From Thinopyrum elongatum (lineage: Eukaryota; Streptophyta; Magnoliopsida; Poales; Poaceae), in assembly GCA_011799875.1 (NCBI GenBank), contig CM022302.1, forward strand, positions 302,943,048 to 303,007,047: a stretch of 64,000 nt of DNA, written 5' to 3'. How positions within the stretch are numbered: position 1 is the first letter of the stretch; each line of letters starts with the position of its first letter. Made by a program: the position numbers and the translations under genes. The notes below the pieces were generated by a model. That model worked only from the letters and a program-made list of their open reading frames with translations, made no database searches and was not told the DNA's origin. Positions 1 through 10,423 of the stretch are shown piece by piece.

Positions 1-2056
1 CTTGTACAGACAGTGGGAGATGAAAAAGATCCTCAAGGCATTCCAGACCTAGTGTGTCTTATATAGTAATAGTCTGGTTCTTAGTATATGAAAACAGATG
101 TGGGAAGCATTGATGCAAACAAGATGTGTGCCACTGGTCAGTCCATAAGTATGCAGATTTACCATCTCCAACATTGTATCTGGCCAATGCTTTGTAGAGA
201 TCAACTAGCTTCAAATTGGCTCTCCACCAGAAAGAACCCACCATCTGTGTTCCTGGCAGTTGTCCATTATTGTAATAAGTCTCCCAAACCAAGTTCACCC
301 AAGGATTGTTGTGTTTGTTGTAAAACTTATGCAGATTTTTGAGGAGCAATGATTTATTCTGCACATTAATGTTGCATATCCCCAAACCACCTTGGTTTTT
401 AGGCCTACACACCACATCCTAGGCCACCATGGCAGGTCTATGATCCTCCAAATCTGAGCCTCTCCAAAGATAGTGCCTCAAATATTTTATTATCTATTTT
501 TTGATAGTTTCAGGGAGGTCTAGAAAACACATGAAAAATATTGGCAGAGAAGCAAGTATAGATTTGACAAGGAGCAGTCTTCCTGCTTGAGTCATGAAAG
601 TTGCCAGCCCCATTAGTTTCCTTTGAATCCTTTGTACCAGAGGTAGACACTGTTCCACAGTAGGCTTTGATAGCCCAAGAGGTAGTCCAAGATAAGTGAA
701 TGGGAATTCACCTCTCTTACATCCCATAGTGTTAATGAGCACTTCAGCCCTTTCCTCACTGACATTGATTGGGACCATATTTGATTTGTTATAGTTGACC
801 TTCAGGCCTGTGGCACTTGCAAAAGTGTTTAACAGAGCTTTCAAGCAAAGGAGCTGTTGAGTGTCTGCCTTCATAAGAACTAGGGTGTCATCAGCATATT
901 GTATAATAGGGAAGTCTGGACAGCTAGTGACATTCAAAGGAGAACTGATTAACTGTCTATTCATGGCCAAATTCAGAACAGATTGCAGTAGATCTGTAGC
1001 CAGTACAAAAAGCAAAGGGGAGAGAGGATCTCCTTGTCTAACACCCCTTTTGAAATAAAATTTCTTCCCAGGAACCCCATTAAGGAGAACAGAGGAAGTA
1101 GCAGAGTTGAATAATAGTTTCATCCACTTGATCCATCTTGTTCCTAAACCTTTTTATTTCAGAATCTCCAAAATGGTTTGGTGTTCTATGGTGTCAAAAG
1201 CTTTCTCAAAATCAAGCTTGAGGACTACAACTTGTTCTCTTGATGCATGACACTGATGCAAGTATTCATATGCCTAGCCCAAGCAGTCTTGAATTGCTCT
1301 ATCTTTGAGGAAACCATACTGGTTTATATGCACAATCTTGAGAATAATCTTTTGTAGTCTATTTGCCAGTAATTTGGTAATGATCTTGAGGCAGCTGTTG
1401 AGGAGAGATATGGGTCTATAGTCATTAGGATTGACAGGGTTGTCCACTTTGGGAATCAAGGTGATGTAGGAAGCATTAATGCTTTCCAAATTAATATTGC
1501 CCTCATACAAATCATGGATCAACTTTCTGACATCAGGTCCAATAATGTCCCAACAAGCTTTATAGAATTCATTGTTAAAGCCATCCGGGCCAGGTGACTT
1601 GTCATTGGGCAGCTCTTTCACAACATCATTGATTTCCTGATAGGTGAAAGGTTTCTCAATATCATGAAAGAGGGAAGGATCATATTGTTGCTGATAGAGG
1701 TCCTGCAGGTTAAAATGCATAGTAGTTTCTTCAGAGACACCCAGTCTTCTTTTGAAAGCATTCCAAAGGATTGCAGCTCTGCCAACATGGTCAAAAATGT
1801 CCACTTGATCCTCATTTTGTAAAATTGCAATGTGATTATGTCTGTGGTTAATGGTGGCTTTTGTGTGAAAGAACTTTGTATTTTCATCCCCAAATCTGAC
1901 ACCTTTAATTTTACATCTTTGCTTCCAGTAAATCCTCTGGTTTTTAAGGAGCACAAGTAATTCTTACTTCAACATGTCTCTGCAGTTCCACTTAAAAGTA
2001 CCCAGATTTCTGAATTCCCCAAAGACATCAAAAAGGGAAATACACTCATTGAGGAT
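1..2056 (-). mobile_element. LINE (non-LTR retrotransposon), truncated
   Basis: The minus strand encodes a plant L1-type ORF2 from about 2056 down to the left window edge. The right limit is a truncation: at about 2055-2075 the LINE reading passes directly into gag of element A. Poly(A) tail and 3' target duplication, if any, lie left of base 1. The simplest reading is a 5'-truncated LINE inserted in the gag or leader of A, with the 5' LTR of A lying outside the window. A deletion junction between two elements would look the same. Confidence 0.85.
59..2056 (-). pseudogene. LINE ORF2: reverse transcriptase and C-terminal zf-RVT region
   Basis: ORF2 of LINEs makes the endonuclease/reverse transcriptase for target-primed integration. 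Visible from right to left: the linker before RT (about 2050-1650), RT block 'KSPGPDGFNNEFYK' (about 1590), 'LIPKVDNP..NDYRPISL' (about 1440), 'GVRQGDPLSPLLF' (about 1040), the catalytic 'YADD' (about 895), and the tryptophan-rich zf-RVT type end with 'DGKSAYLWTDQWH' (about 150). The endonuclease part is absent. All pieces (1954-1274, 1123-494, 415-59) lie in one frame, separated only by in-frame stops such as those at 1274-1276, about 1157 and 494-496, so no frameshift is needed. It cannot make a full protein. Confidence 0.9.
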
Positions 2057-2058
2057 AC

Positions 2059-2969
2059 TTGCCTTATGAGGTTGATGAACCCGCGCCCAGTGATGGCGGG
2101 TACTTGCCTTACGAGGTTGGGTGCCCCGCCTTCACTCGTGAGCTGCGGCAAGTCCGCTGGCCGTCTGCCCGCGTCTTCAAACCTGAGCTACCAGAAAAGT
2201 ATGATGGAAAGTTAAACCCTGCAGAGTTCTTGAGCTTTACACTATTGCCGTTCAAGCCACCGGGGGCAAGGATGAAAAGGTGTTCGCCAACTACTTCACT
2301 TTGGCACTCAATCCAAACCTGAGGTCGTGGCTGATGCACCTGCCGGAGAATTCCATTTCGTCATGGGCTAACTTGTGCAATGAATTTGTTGGCGTCTTCA
2401 CGGGTGGCCACCAAGAGCCCGGTCAGCCCAGTGACCTGCAAGTCCTTCCATAGAAGGAAGGGGAGAGCTTGCGGAAGTATATGCAAAGGTTCAGTCGAGT
2501 GCACCGTAACATTCCAGAGATACATCCAGCAGTTGTGATTTCCGCGTTCCATTCGAACATGCGCAACAGAAGGATATGGGCCAAAATGAACATCCGGCTA
2601 CCCAAGACTGTCAATGAGTTGTACACATTGGCGGATAAATGTACTCGAGCTAAGGAAGGAAGATGACTCCCCGGAGAAGAGGATGGCATCGAGGTCGGTT
2701 CGGAGGACGATGACGAGACCGCTAACCCGAAGAGGAGGAGCCGAAGACGCAACAAGAAGCGCAAAGATAAGTCAGTATTGGCCATTGAGGGCTCTGGCGA
2801 TATCAGCACCGGTAAGAAGGCCAAGACCGAGGCCCCCGGCAAGGAAGCTGCCGCGTGCGCTGATTGCCGGGAGGCTGCCGCGGCTGAGAAAGCTGGGAAG
2901 TCCGATGGGTCATACTGCAAGATCCACCGCACTAAAGGTCATGATCTCCAAGAATGTCACCAAGTCGAG
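2059..2969 (+). pseudogene. Gag of element A, N-terminal portion
   Basis: Gag forms the retrotransposon particle. The frame at 2059 gives 'LPYEV', the sequence leading into the capsid region, followed by 'CPAFTRELRQVRWPSARVF', closely matching element B at 33890-34000. Continuity is lost by frameshifts after about 2230 and resumes at 2469-2666 ('KYMQRFSRVHRNIPEIHP') and 2778-2969 ('KIHRTKGHDLQECHQVE'). A 42-bp in-frame duplication (14 codons) repeats 'YLPYEV' at about 2059 and 2101. The piece ends at the TSD of element S, and the coding sequence resumes at 10424 without loss. Not functional. Confidence 0.88.
2965..2969. repeat. Left target-site duplication of element S (TCGAG)
   Basis: TCGAG at 2965-2969 is repeated at 10419-10423 directly after element S. 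Removing S and one copy restores the gag reading of element A across the site, as judged by the uninterrupted copy in element B near 48285. Confidence 0.95.
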
Positions 2970-4351
2970 TGATGTCTACTACGCAACCTTCTTCTTGTAG
3001 ACGTTGTTGGGCCTCCAAGTGCAGAGTTTTGTAGGACAGTAGCAAATTTCCCTCAAGTGGATGACCTAAGGTTTATCAATCCATGGGAGGTGTAGGATGA
3101 AGATGGTCTCTCTCAAACAACCCTGCAACCAAATAACAAAGAGTCTCTTGTGTCCCCAACACACCCAATACAATGGTAAATTGTATAGGTGCACTGGTTC
3201 GGCGAAGAGATGGTGATTCAAGTGTAATATGGATGGTAGATACAGGTTTTTATAATCTGAATAAATAAAAACAGCAAGGTAACTAGTAATAAAAGTGAGC
3301 CAAAACGGTATTGCAATGCTTGAAAACAAGGCCTAGGTTTCATACTTTCACTAGTGCAAAGTCTCTCAACAATGATAACATAATTGGATCATATAACAAT
3401 CCCTCAATGTGCAACAAAGAATCACTCCAAAGTTTCTATCGGAGAACGTAGGACGAAAACGTGCATCAACCCCTATGCATAGATTACCCCAACGTCACCT
3501 CGGAAATCCACGAGTTGAGTGCCAAAACATACATCGAGTGAATCAATAGAACATCCCATTGTCACCACAAATATCCCATCGCAAGACATACATCAAGTGT
3601 TCTCAAATCAAATACTCAATCCAACATAACGAAACCTCAAAGAGCAAGACTCAATTCATCACAAGAAGGTAGATGGGGAGAAACACCATATGATTCAACT
3701 ATAGTAACAAAGCTCGCGGTACAGAAAGATCGTGCCACATCAAGAACACGAGAGAGAGAGAGATCAAACACATAGCTACTGGTACATACCCACAGCCCGA
3801 GGGTGAACTACTCCCTCCTCGTCATGGAGACCGCCCGGATGATGAAGATGGCCACCGGTGATGGTTTCCCCCTCTGGCAGGGTGCCGGAACGGGCTCCCG
3901 ATTGGTTTTTCGTGGCTATAGAGGCTTGCGGCGGCGGAACTCCCGATCTAGGTTTCTTTTAGAGGTTTCTATATTTATAAGAATTTTTTGCGTCGGTCTC
4001 ACATCAGGGGGATCCACGAGGCAACGGCAAGACATGGGGGCGCGCCCTAGGGGGCGCCCTCCACCCTTGCCGTCACCTCGGGACTCTTCTGGCACAACTC
4101 CGATGCTCCGTGGGCTTCTTCTGGTCCATAAAAATCACCGTAAATTTTCAGCTCGTTTGGACTCCGTTTGATATTCCTTTTCCGTAAAACTGAAAAACAA
4201 GGAAAAAACAGTAACTGGCACTGGGCTCTAGGTTAATAGGTTAGTCCCAAAAATAATATAAAATAGCATAATAATGCATATAAAACATCCAAAACAGATA
4301 ATATAATAGCATGGAACAATAAAAAATTATAGATACGTTGGAGACGTATCA
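2970..4351 (-). repeat. 3' LTR of element S
   Basis: On the plus strand it starts TGATGTCTACTACGC and ends GGAGACGTATCA, matching 9033-10418 along its whole length with scattered substitutions. It lies next to the polypurine tract, so it is the 3' copy. Short apparent ORFs inside it have counterparts in the other copy only because the LTRs are duplicates. Confidence 0.95.
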
Positions 4352-4367
4352 AGCATCCCCAAGCTTA
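4352..4367 (-). other. Polypurine tract of element S
   Basis: On the minus strand AAGCTTGGGGATGCT directly precedes the 3' LTR start TGATACG. This is the expected place and composition for the plus-strand DNA primer. The same word recurs inside the element at about 6485, 6545, 7220 and 8700. Confidence 0.75.
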
Positions 4368-7300
4368 ATTCATGCTCGTCCTCGAGTAGGTAAATGATAA
4401 AAACAGAATTTTTGATGTGGAAAACTACCTAACATATTTATCCATGTAAGTTTCTTCATTGAGGCATGAATGTTGAGATCCATAAGATTCAAAACAAAAG
4501 TTTAATATTGACATAAAAACAATAATACTTCAAGCATACTAATAAAGCAATCATGTCTTCTCAAAATAACATGGCCAAAGAAAGTTATCCCTACAACATC
4601 ATCTAGTTTGGCTATGCTCTATCTTCATCACACAAAGTATTTCATCATGCACAACCCCGATGACAAGACAAACAATTGTTTCATACTTTTGATGTTCTCA
4701 AACTTTTTCAACTTTCACGCAATACATGAGCGTGAGCCATGGATATAGCACTATAGGTGGAATAGAATATGGTGGTTGTGGAGAAGACAAAAAGAAGGAG
4801 ATAGTCTCACATCAACTAGGTGTATTAACGGGCTATGAAGATGCCCATCAATAGATATCAATGTGAGTGAGTAGGGATTGCCATGCAACAGATGCACTAG
4901 ATCTATAAGTGTATGAAAGCTCAAAAAGAAACTAAGTGGGTGTGCATCCAACTTGCTTGCTCACGAAGACCTAGGGCAATTTGAGGAAGCCCATCATTGG
5001 AATATACAAGCCAAGTTCTATAATGAAAAATTCCCACTAGTATATGAAAGTGACAAAATAGGAGACTCTCTATCATGAAGAACATGGTGCTACTTTGAAG
5101 CACAAGTGTGGAAAAAGGATAGTAACATTGTCCCTTCTCTCTTTTTCTCTCATTTTTTTCATTTTCTCTTTTTTTTTCTTTTTTTTATTTGGGCTCTTTG
5201 GCCTCTTTTTTTTATTTGGGCTCTTTGGCCTCTTTTTTTTAAGTCTGGATCCTCATCTCTACTTGTGGGAGAATCATAGCCTCCATCATCCTTTCCTCAC
5301 ATGGGACAATGCTCTAATAATGATGATCATCACACTTTTATTTACCTACAACTCAAGAATTACAACTTGATACTAGAACAAGTATGACTCTATATGAAAG
5401 CCTTCGGCGGTGTACCGAGATGTGAAATGATCAAGAGTGACATGTATAAAAAAATATGAACGGTGGCCAAGCCACAAATACTATGCCAACTACATGATCA
5501 TGCAAAGCAATATGACAATGATGGTATGTGTCATAATAAATGGAACGGTGGAAGTTGCATGGCAATATATCTCGGAATGGCTATGGAAATGCCATAATAG
5601 GTAGGTATGGTGGCTGTTTTGAGGAAGGGTATATGGTGGGTTTAATGCACTGGTGAAAGTTGCGCGGCACTAGAGAGGCTAGCAATGGTGGAAGGGTGAG
5701 AGTGCGTATAATCCATGGACTCAACATTAGTCATAAATAACTCACATATTTATTGCAAAAGTCTATTAGATATCAAAACAAAGTACTACATGCATGCTCC
5801 TAGGGGGATAGATTGGTAGGAAAAGACCATCGCTCGTCCCCGACCGCCACTCATAAGGAAGAAAATCAAAAAATAAATCATGCTTCGACTTCATCACATA
5901 ACGGTTCACCATACGTGCATGCTACGGGAATCACAAACTTTAACACAAGTATTTATACCAATCCACAATTACTCACTAGCATGAATCTAATATCACCATC
6001 TTTATATCTCAAAACAATCATAAGGAATCAAACTTCTCATAGTATTCAATGCACTTAATATGAAAGTTTTTATTATATCCCTCTTGGATGCCCATCATAT
6101 TTGGACTAAATTCATAACCTAAGCAAATTACCATACTATTTCCAGACTCTCAAAATAATATAAGTTAAGCATGAGAGTTCATCAATTTTCTCAAAATAAA
6201 ACTACCGCCGTGCTCTAAAAAGATATAAGTGAGCACTAGAGCAACTGACAAACTACTCCAAAAAGATATAAGTGAAGATCAATGAGTAGTTGAATAATTA
6301 ATTGGCTATGTGAAGATTCTCTATCATTTAATAATTTCAGATATTAAGTATTTTATTCAAACAGCAAGAAAAACAAAATAAAATGACATTCCAAAAACAG
6401 CACACATCATGTGAAGAAGCAAAAACTTAGGCTCAACCGATACTAACTGATAATTCTTGATGAAGAAAGGTGGGATGCCAACCGGGGCATCCCCAAGCTT
6501 AGATGCTTGAGACTTCTTGAAATATTAACTAGGGATGCCTTGGGCATCCCCAAGCTTGAGCTTTTGTGTCTCCTTAATTCCTTTTATATCACAGTTTACC
6601 TAAATCTTAAAAACTTCATCCACACAAAACTCAACAAGAACTTGTGAGATAAGTTAGTATAAATCAAATGCAAAACCTTATCATTCTCTACTGTAACAAA
6701 TCACTAAAATTATTATTTAACATTGCATACTAAATGCCTCTGCATATTTAATATTCCTATCCTCAAATAGAATCATTAAACAAGTAAACATATGCAAACA
6801 ATGCAAACATAACAGCAATCTGTCTAAACAGGACAGTCTGTAAAGAGTGCAATTGTACTCATACTTCCCAGCTCCAAAAATTCTGAAAATTTACCACAGT
6901 GTATAAAATTTGTTTCTACTAATTGTGTAAAAATTTCAAGATTTTATCACATTCTGACTTTCCATAAGAATTCAGACAATGATAGAAAACTTTCTGTTTT
7001 CAAAACAGCAACATATAGACTTGCAAAATAAGCATGGTAAAGGCTATACTTGACACTTTTATTGAAATAAACGATAAAAAACATTACTATAAATAACATA
7101 AAGCAAATAATAATAAAATAAAATGATGCTCCAAGCAAAACTCATATCATGTGACGAATAAAAATATAGCTCCAAGTGAGGTTACCGATAATGTTGAAGA
7201 CGAAAGAGTGGATGCCTTCCGGGGCATCCCCAAGCTTAGTTGCTTGGATATTTCTTGAATATTACCTTGGGGTGCCTTGGGAATCCCCAATATTAGTGTC

Positions 7301-7938
7301 TTGCCAATCCTTGTTCTCCTCATATCGATATCTCACCCAAAACTTGAAAACTTCAATCACACAAAACTTAACGGAACTTTGTGATATCCGTTAGTATAAT
7401 AAAACAAATCATTCACTTTGGTACTGTCAAGAAAAGATTCATAATTTTTATCACATGATGCCTACTGTACCCTATCATTTCTACAATTTATATTAAGCAA
7501 TAAAAGCCATAGAAACTAGAAAACAAGCAAACTATGCATCGAAAACAGAATCTGTAAAAAACAGAACAGTCTGGCAAGATCTGAATTAAAATCATACTTC
7601 TGTAACTCTAAATATTCTGAAAAATTAGGAAAACGTAGAAAATTTGTATATCAATCCTCTGTAAAAAATTCAGAGTTTTCCACATTCCAATAAAATATAG
7701 GAATTTCTGTACTTGACGCAAAAGTTTCTGTTTTTGCACAGAATCAAGTAAACTATCATCCACACTATCCCAAAGGCTTTACTTGGCACTTTATTGAAAC
7801 AAAACCTATAAAACATGATTACTACAGTAGATTAATCATGTTAACACACAAAAACAGTAGGGGTAAATATTGGGTTGTCTCCCAACAAATGCTTTTCTTT
7901 AATGCCTTTTTAGCTAGGCATGATTATTTCAACGATGC
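4368..7938 (-). other. Non-coding internal region of element S
   Basis: About 3.6 kb of AT-rich sequence without a convincing ORF on either strand. Its contents are a T/C-rich stretch at 5130-5245 with a roughly 30-bp unit ending 'GGGCTCTTTGGCCTC' present twice in tandem (about 5180-5240), and two diverged direct repeats (about 6360-7830, listed separately). The rest holds nothing I recognise. Confidence 0.7.
6360..7830 (-). repeat. Two tandem diverged direct repeats of about 0.73 kb in element S
   Basis: Unit 1 (about 6360-7095) and unit 2 (about 7096-7830) share an ordered series of landmarks: 'CATCATGTGA' versus 'ATCATGTGACGA', 'GGGGCATCCCCAAGCTTAG' at about 6484 and 7219, 'ACTTCATCCACACAAAACT' versus 'ACTTCAATCACACAAAACT', and 'ACTTTTATTGAAA' versus 'CACTTTATTGAAAC' near their ends. 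They are clearly diverged, so the duplication is older than this copy. Boundaries are approximate. Confidence 0.75.
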
Positions 7939-8886
7939 TCACATAAAAGTAAAGAATTGAAACACAAAGAGAGCATCATGAAGCATATGACTAGCACATT
8001 TAAGTCTAACCCTCTTCCTATGCATAGGGATTTTGTGATCAAACAATTTATGGGAACAAGAATCAACTAGCATAGGAAGGCAAAACAAGCATGACTTCAA
8101 AACTTTCAACACATAGAGAGGAAACTTGATATTATTACAATTCCTACAAGCATATATTCCTCCCTCATAATAATTTTCATTAGCATCATGAATGAATTCA
8201 ACAATATAACTATCATATAAATCATTGTTTTCATGATCCACAAGCATAGAAATTTTACTACTCTCCACATAAGCAAATTTATTCTCATGAATAGTAGTGG
8301 GAGAAAACTCAACAAAATAACTATCATGTGAGGCATAATCCAATTGAAAATTAAAATCATGATGACAAGTTTCATGGTTATCATTATTCTTTATAGCATA
8401 CATGTCATCACAATAATCATCATAGATAGCAACTTTTTTATCATAGTCAATTGGAACCTCTTCCAAAATAGTGGATTCATCACTAAATAAAGTCATGACC
8501 TCTCCAAATCCACTTTTATCAATATTGTGAAAAGATTCAACACCCTCCAAAATAGTGGGATCATTAACTAGAGTTGACACTCTTCCAAACCCACTTTCAT
8601 CAACATATTCGTCATAAATAGGAGGCATGCTATCATCATAATAAATTTTCTCATCAAAACTTGGGAGACTAAAAATATCATCTTCATCAAACATAGCATC
8701 CCCAAGCTTATGGCTTTGCATATCATTAGCATCATGGATATTAAAAGAGTTCATACTAACAACATTACAATCATGCTCATCATTCAAAGATTTAGTGCCA
8801 AACATTTTATTGACTTCTTCTTCTAACATTTGAGCACAATTTTCGTTTCCATCATTTTCACGAAAGACATTAAAAAGATAAAGCAT
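7939..8886 (-). CDS. Acidic ORF of unknown function in element S
   Basis: A 315-codon ORF without interruption. The first ATG is at 8886; an upstream TTG at 8901 is in frame but I prefer the ATG. It starts about 120 bp after the primer-binding site, where gag normally begins, but shows no gag, zinc-knuckle or protease motif. The protein is rich in D and E, with stretches such as 'MFDEDDIFSLPSFDEKIYYD', and has internal duplications: 'SGFGRVSTL' and 'SGFGEVMTL' each followed by 'ILE', and 'DSYFVEF' and 'DSYIVEF'. The C-terminal third turns basic and cysteine-containing ('YACRNCNN', 'KSCLFCLP', 'HRKRVRLKC'). Almost every other coding region in the window is broken, so an unbroken frame here suggests past selection or recent origin. 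I do not recognise a function. Confidence 0.6.
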   Translation of the reverse strand: MLYLFNVFRENDGNENCAQMLEEEVNKMFGTKSLNDEHDCNVVSMNSFNIHDANDMQSHKLGDAMFDEDDIFSLPSFDEKIYYDDSMPPIYDEYVDESGFGRVSTLVNDPTILEGVESFHNIDKSGFGEVMTLFSDESTILEEVPIDYDKKVAIYDDYCDDMYAIKNNDNHETCHHDFNFQLDYASHDSYFVEFSPTTIHENKFAYVESSKISMLVDHENNDLYDSYIVEFIHDANENYYEGGIYACRNCNNIKFPLYVLKVLKSCLFCLPMLVDSCSHKLFDHKIPMHRKRVRLKCASHMLHDALFVFQFFTFM

Positions 8887-9004
8887 ATGAGGCAACCTCA
8901 ATTCCTTTTTTTTGTAGTTTTCTTTTATAGACTAAACTATTGATAAAACAATAAACTAAGAGATTCAATTGCAAGATCTAAAGATATAGCTTCAAGCACT
9001 CACC

Positions 9005-9022
9005 TCCCCAGCAATGGCGCCA
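9005..9022 (-). other. Primer-binding site of element S (tRNA-Asp type)
   Basis: On the minus strand, 10 nt after the 5' LTR end, the sequence reads TGGCGCCATTGCTGGGGA. It is close to the complement of the plant tRNA-Asp 3' end, with two differences from the usual TGGCGCCGTTGCCGGGGA. It fixes the orientation of the element as minus. Confidence 0.75.
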
Positions 9023-9032
9023 GAAAAGAGCT

Positions 9033-10418
9033 TGATGTCTACTACGCAACCTTTTTCTTGTAGGCGTTGTTGGGCCTCCAAGTGCAAAGTTTTGTAGGAC
9101 AGTAGCAAATTTCCCTCAAGTGGATGACCTAAGGTTTATCAATCTCTGGGAGGTGTAGGATGAAGATGGTCTCTCTCAAACAACCCTTCAACCAAATAAC
9201 AAAGAGTCTCTTGTGTCCCCAACACACCCAATACACTCGTAAATTGTATAGGTGCACTAGTTCGGCGAAGAGATGGTGATTCAAGTGTAATATGGATGGT
9301 AGATATAGGTTTTTATAATCTGAATAAATAAAAACAGCAATGTAACTAGTAATAAAAGTGAGCAAAAACGGTATTGCAATGCTTGAAAACTAGGCCTAGG
9401 GTTCATACTTTCACTAGTGCAAAGTCTCTCAACAATGATAACATAATTGGATCATATAACAATCCCTCAGCGTGCAACAAAGAATCACTCCAAAGTTTCT
9501 ATCGGAGAACGTAGGACGAAAACATGCATCAACCCCTATGAATAGACTACCCCAATGTCACCTCAGGAATCCGCGAGTTGAGTGCCAAAACATACACCAA
9601 GTGAATCAATAGAACATCCCATTGTCACCACAGATATCCCATCGCAAGACATACATCAAGTGTTCTCAAATCCAATACTCAATCCAACATAACGAAACCT
9701 CAAAGAGCAAGACTCAATTCATCACAAGAAGGTAGAGGGGGAGAAACACCATATGATTCAACTATAGTAACAAAGCTCGCGGTACATCAAGATCGTGCCA
9801 CATCAAGAACACGAGAGAGAGAGATCAAATACATAGCTACTGGTACATACCCTCAGCCCCGAGGGTGAACTACTCCCTCCTCATCATGGAGACCGCCGGG
9901 ATGATGAAGATGGCCACTGGTGATGGTTTCCCCCTCTGGCAGGGTGCCGGAATAGGCTCCCGATTGGTTTTTCGTGGCTACAGAGGCTTGCGGCGGCGGA
10001 ACTCCCGATCTAGGTTTCTTGTCGGAGGTATCTATATTTATAAGAATTTTTGGCGTCAGTCTCACATCAGGGGGGGTCCACGAGGCAGCAGCAAGACAGG
10101 GGAGCACGCCCTAGGGGGGGCGCCCTCCACCCTTGCCGTCACCTCGGGACTCTTCTGGCCCAACTCCAATGCTCCGTGGGCTTCTTCTGGTCCATAAAAA
10201 TCACCGTAAATTTTCAGCTCGTTTGGACTCCGTTTGATATTCCTTTTCTGTAAAACTCAAAAACAAGGAAAAATAGAAACTGGCACTGGGCTCTAGGTTA
10301 ATAGATTAGTCCCAAAAATATTATAAAATAGCATAATAATGCATATAAAACATCCAAAATAAATAATATAATAGCATGGAACAATAAAAAAAATTATAGA
10401 TACGTTGGAGACGTATCA
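9033..10418 (-). repeat. 5' LTR of element S
   Basis: Full-length partner of the LTR at 2970-4351, 1386 versus 1382 bp. It lies beside the primer-binding site and is followed by the right TSD copy. Differences from the 3' LTR are scattered single substitutions and small indels. Confidence 0.95.
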
Positions 10419-10423
10419 TCGAG
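10419..10423. repeat. Right target-site duplication of element S (TCGAG)
   Basis: Second copy of the 5-bp duplication. After it the gag of element A continues ('QLVKKQKAEYEKRDRK'). Confidence 0.95.

Larger units (their letters stand above)
2970..10418 (-). mobile_element. Element S: complete non-autonomous LTR retrotransposon
   Basis: A 7449-bp element has two LTRs of about 1.38 kb with TG/CA ends, a 5-bp TSD (TCGAG), a primer-binding site and a polypurine tract. All of these show it reads on the minus strand: 5' LTR 10418-9033, 3' LTR 4351-2970. No gag motif, protease, RT, RNase H or integrase is recognisable. It has one clean ORF just after the PBS and two diverged direct repeats. The LTRs start TGATACGTCTCC in element orientation and differ at roughly 4% of sites by eye. 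The superfamily (probably gypsy) and the partner that would mobilise it are not shown by the sequence. Confidence 0.93.

Noticed and set aside
2055..2118. The duplicated TACTTGCCTTA(T/C)GAGGTTG as a target-site duplication of the LINE
   Set aside because: Both copies lie on the same side of the LINE, separated by 23 bases of gag-like sequence. A TSD would flank the LINE on both sides.
7939..8886. Calling the acidic ORF of S a gag or env gene
   Set aside because: Position alone suggests gag; no gag, zinc-knuckle, signal peptide or membrane pattern is convincing, so the function is left open.
2970..10418. Assigning element S to a named Triticeae family
   Set aside because: LTR starts of the form TGATACGTCTCC feel familiar, but I cannot verify a name from the sequence alone.
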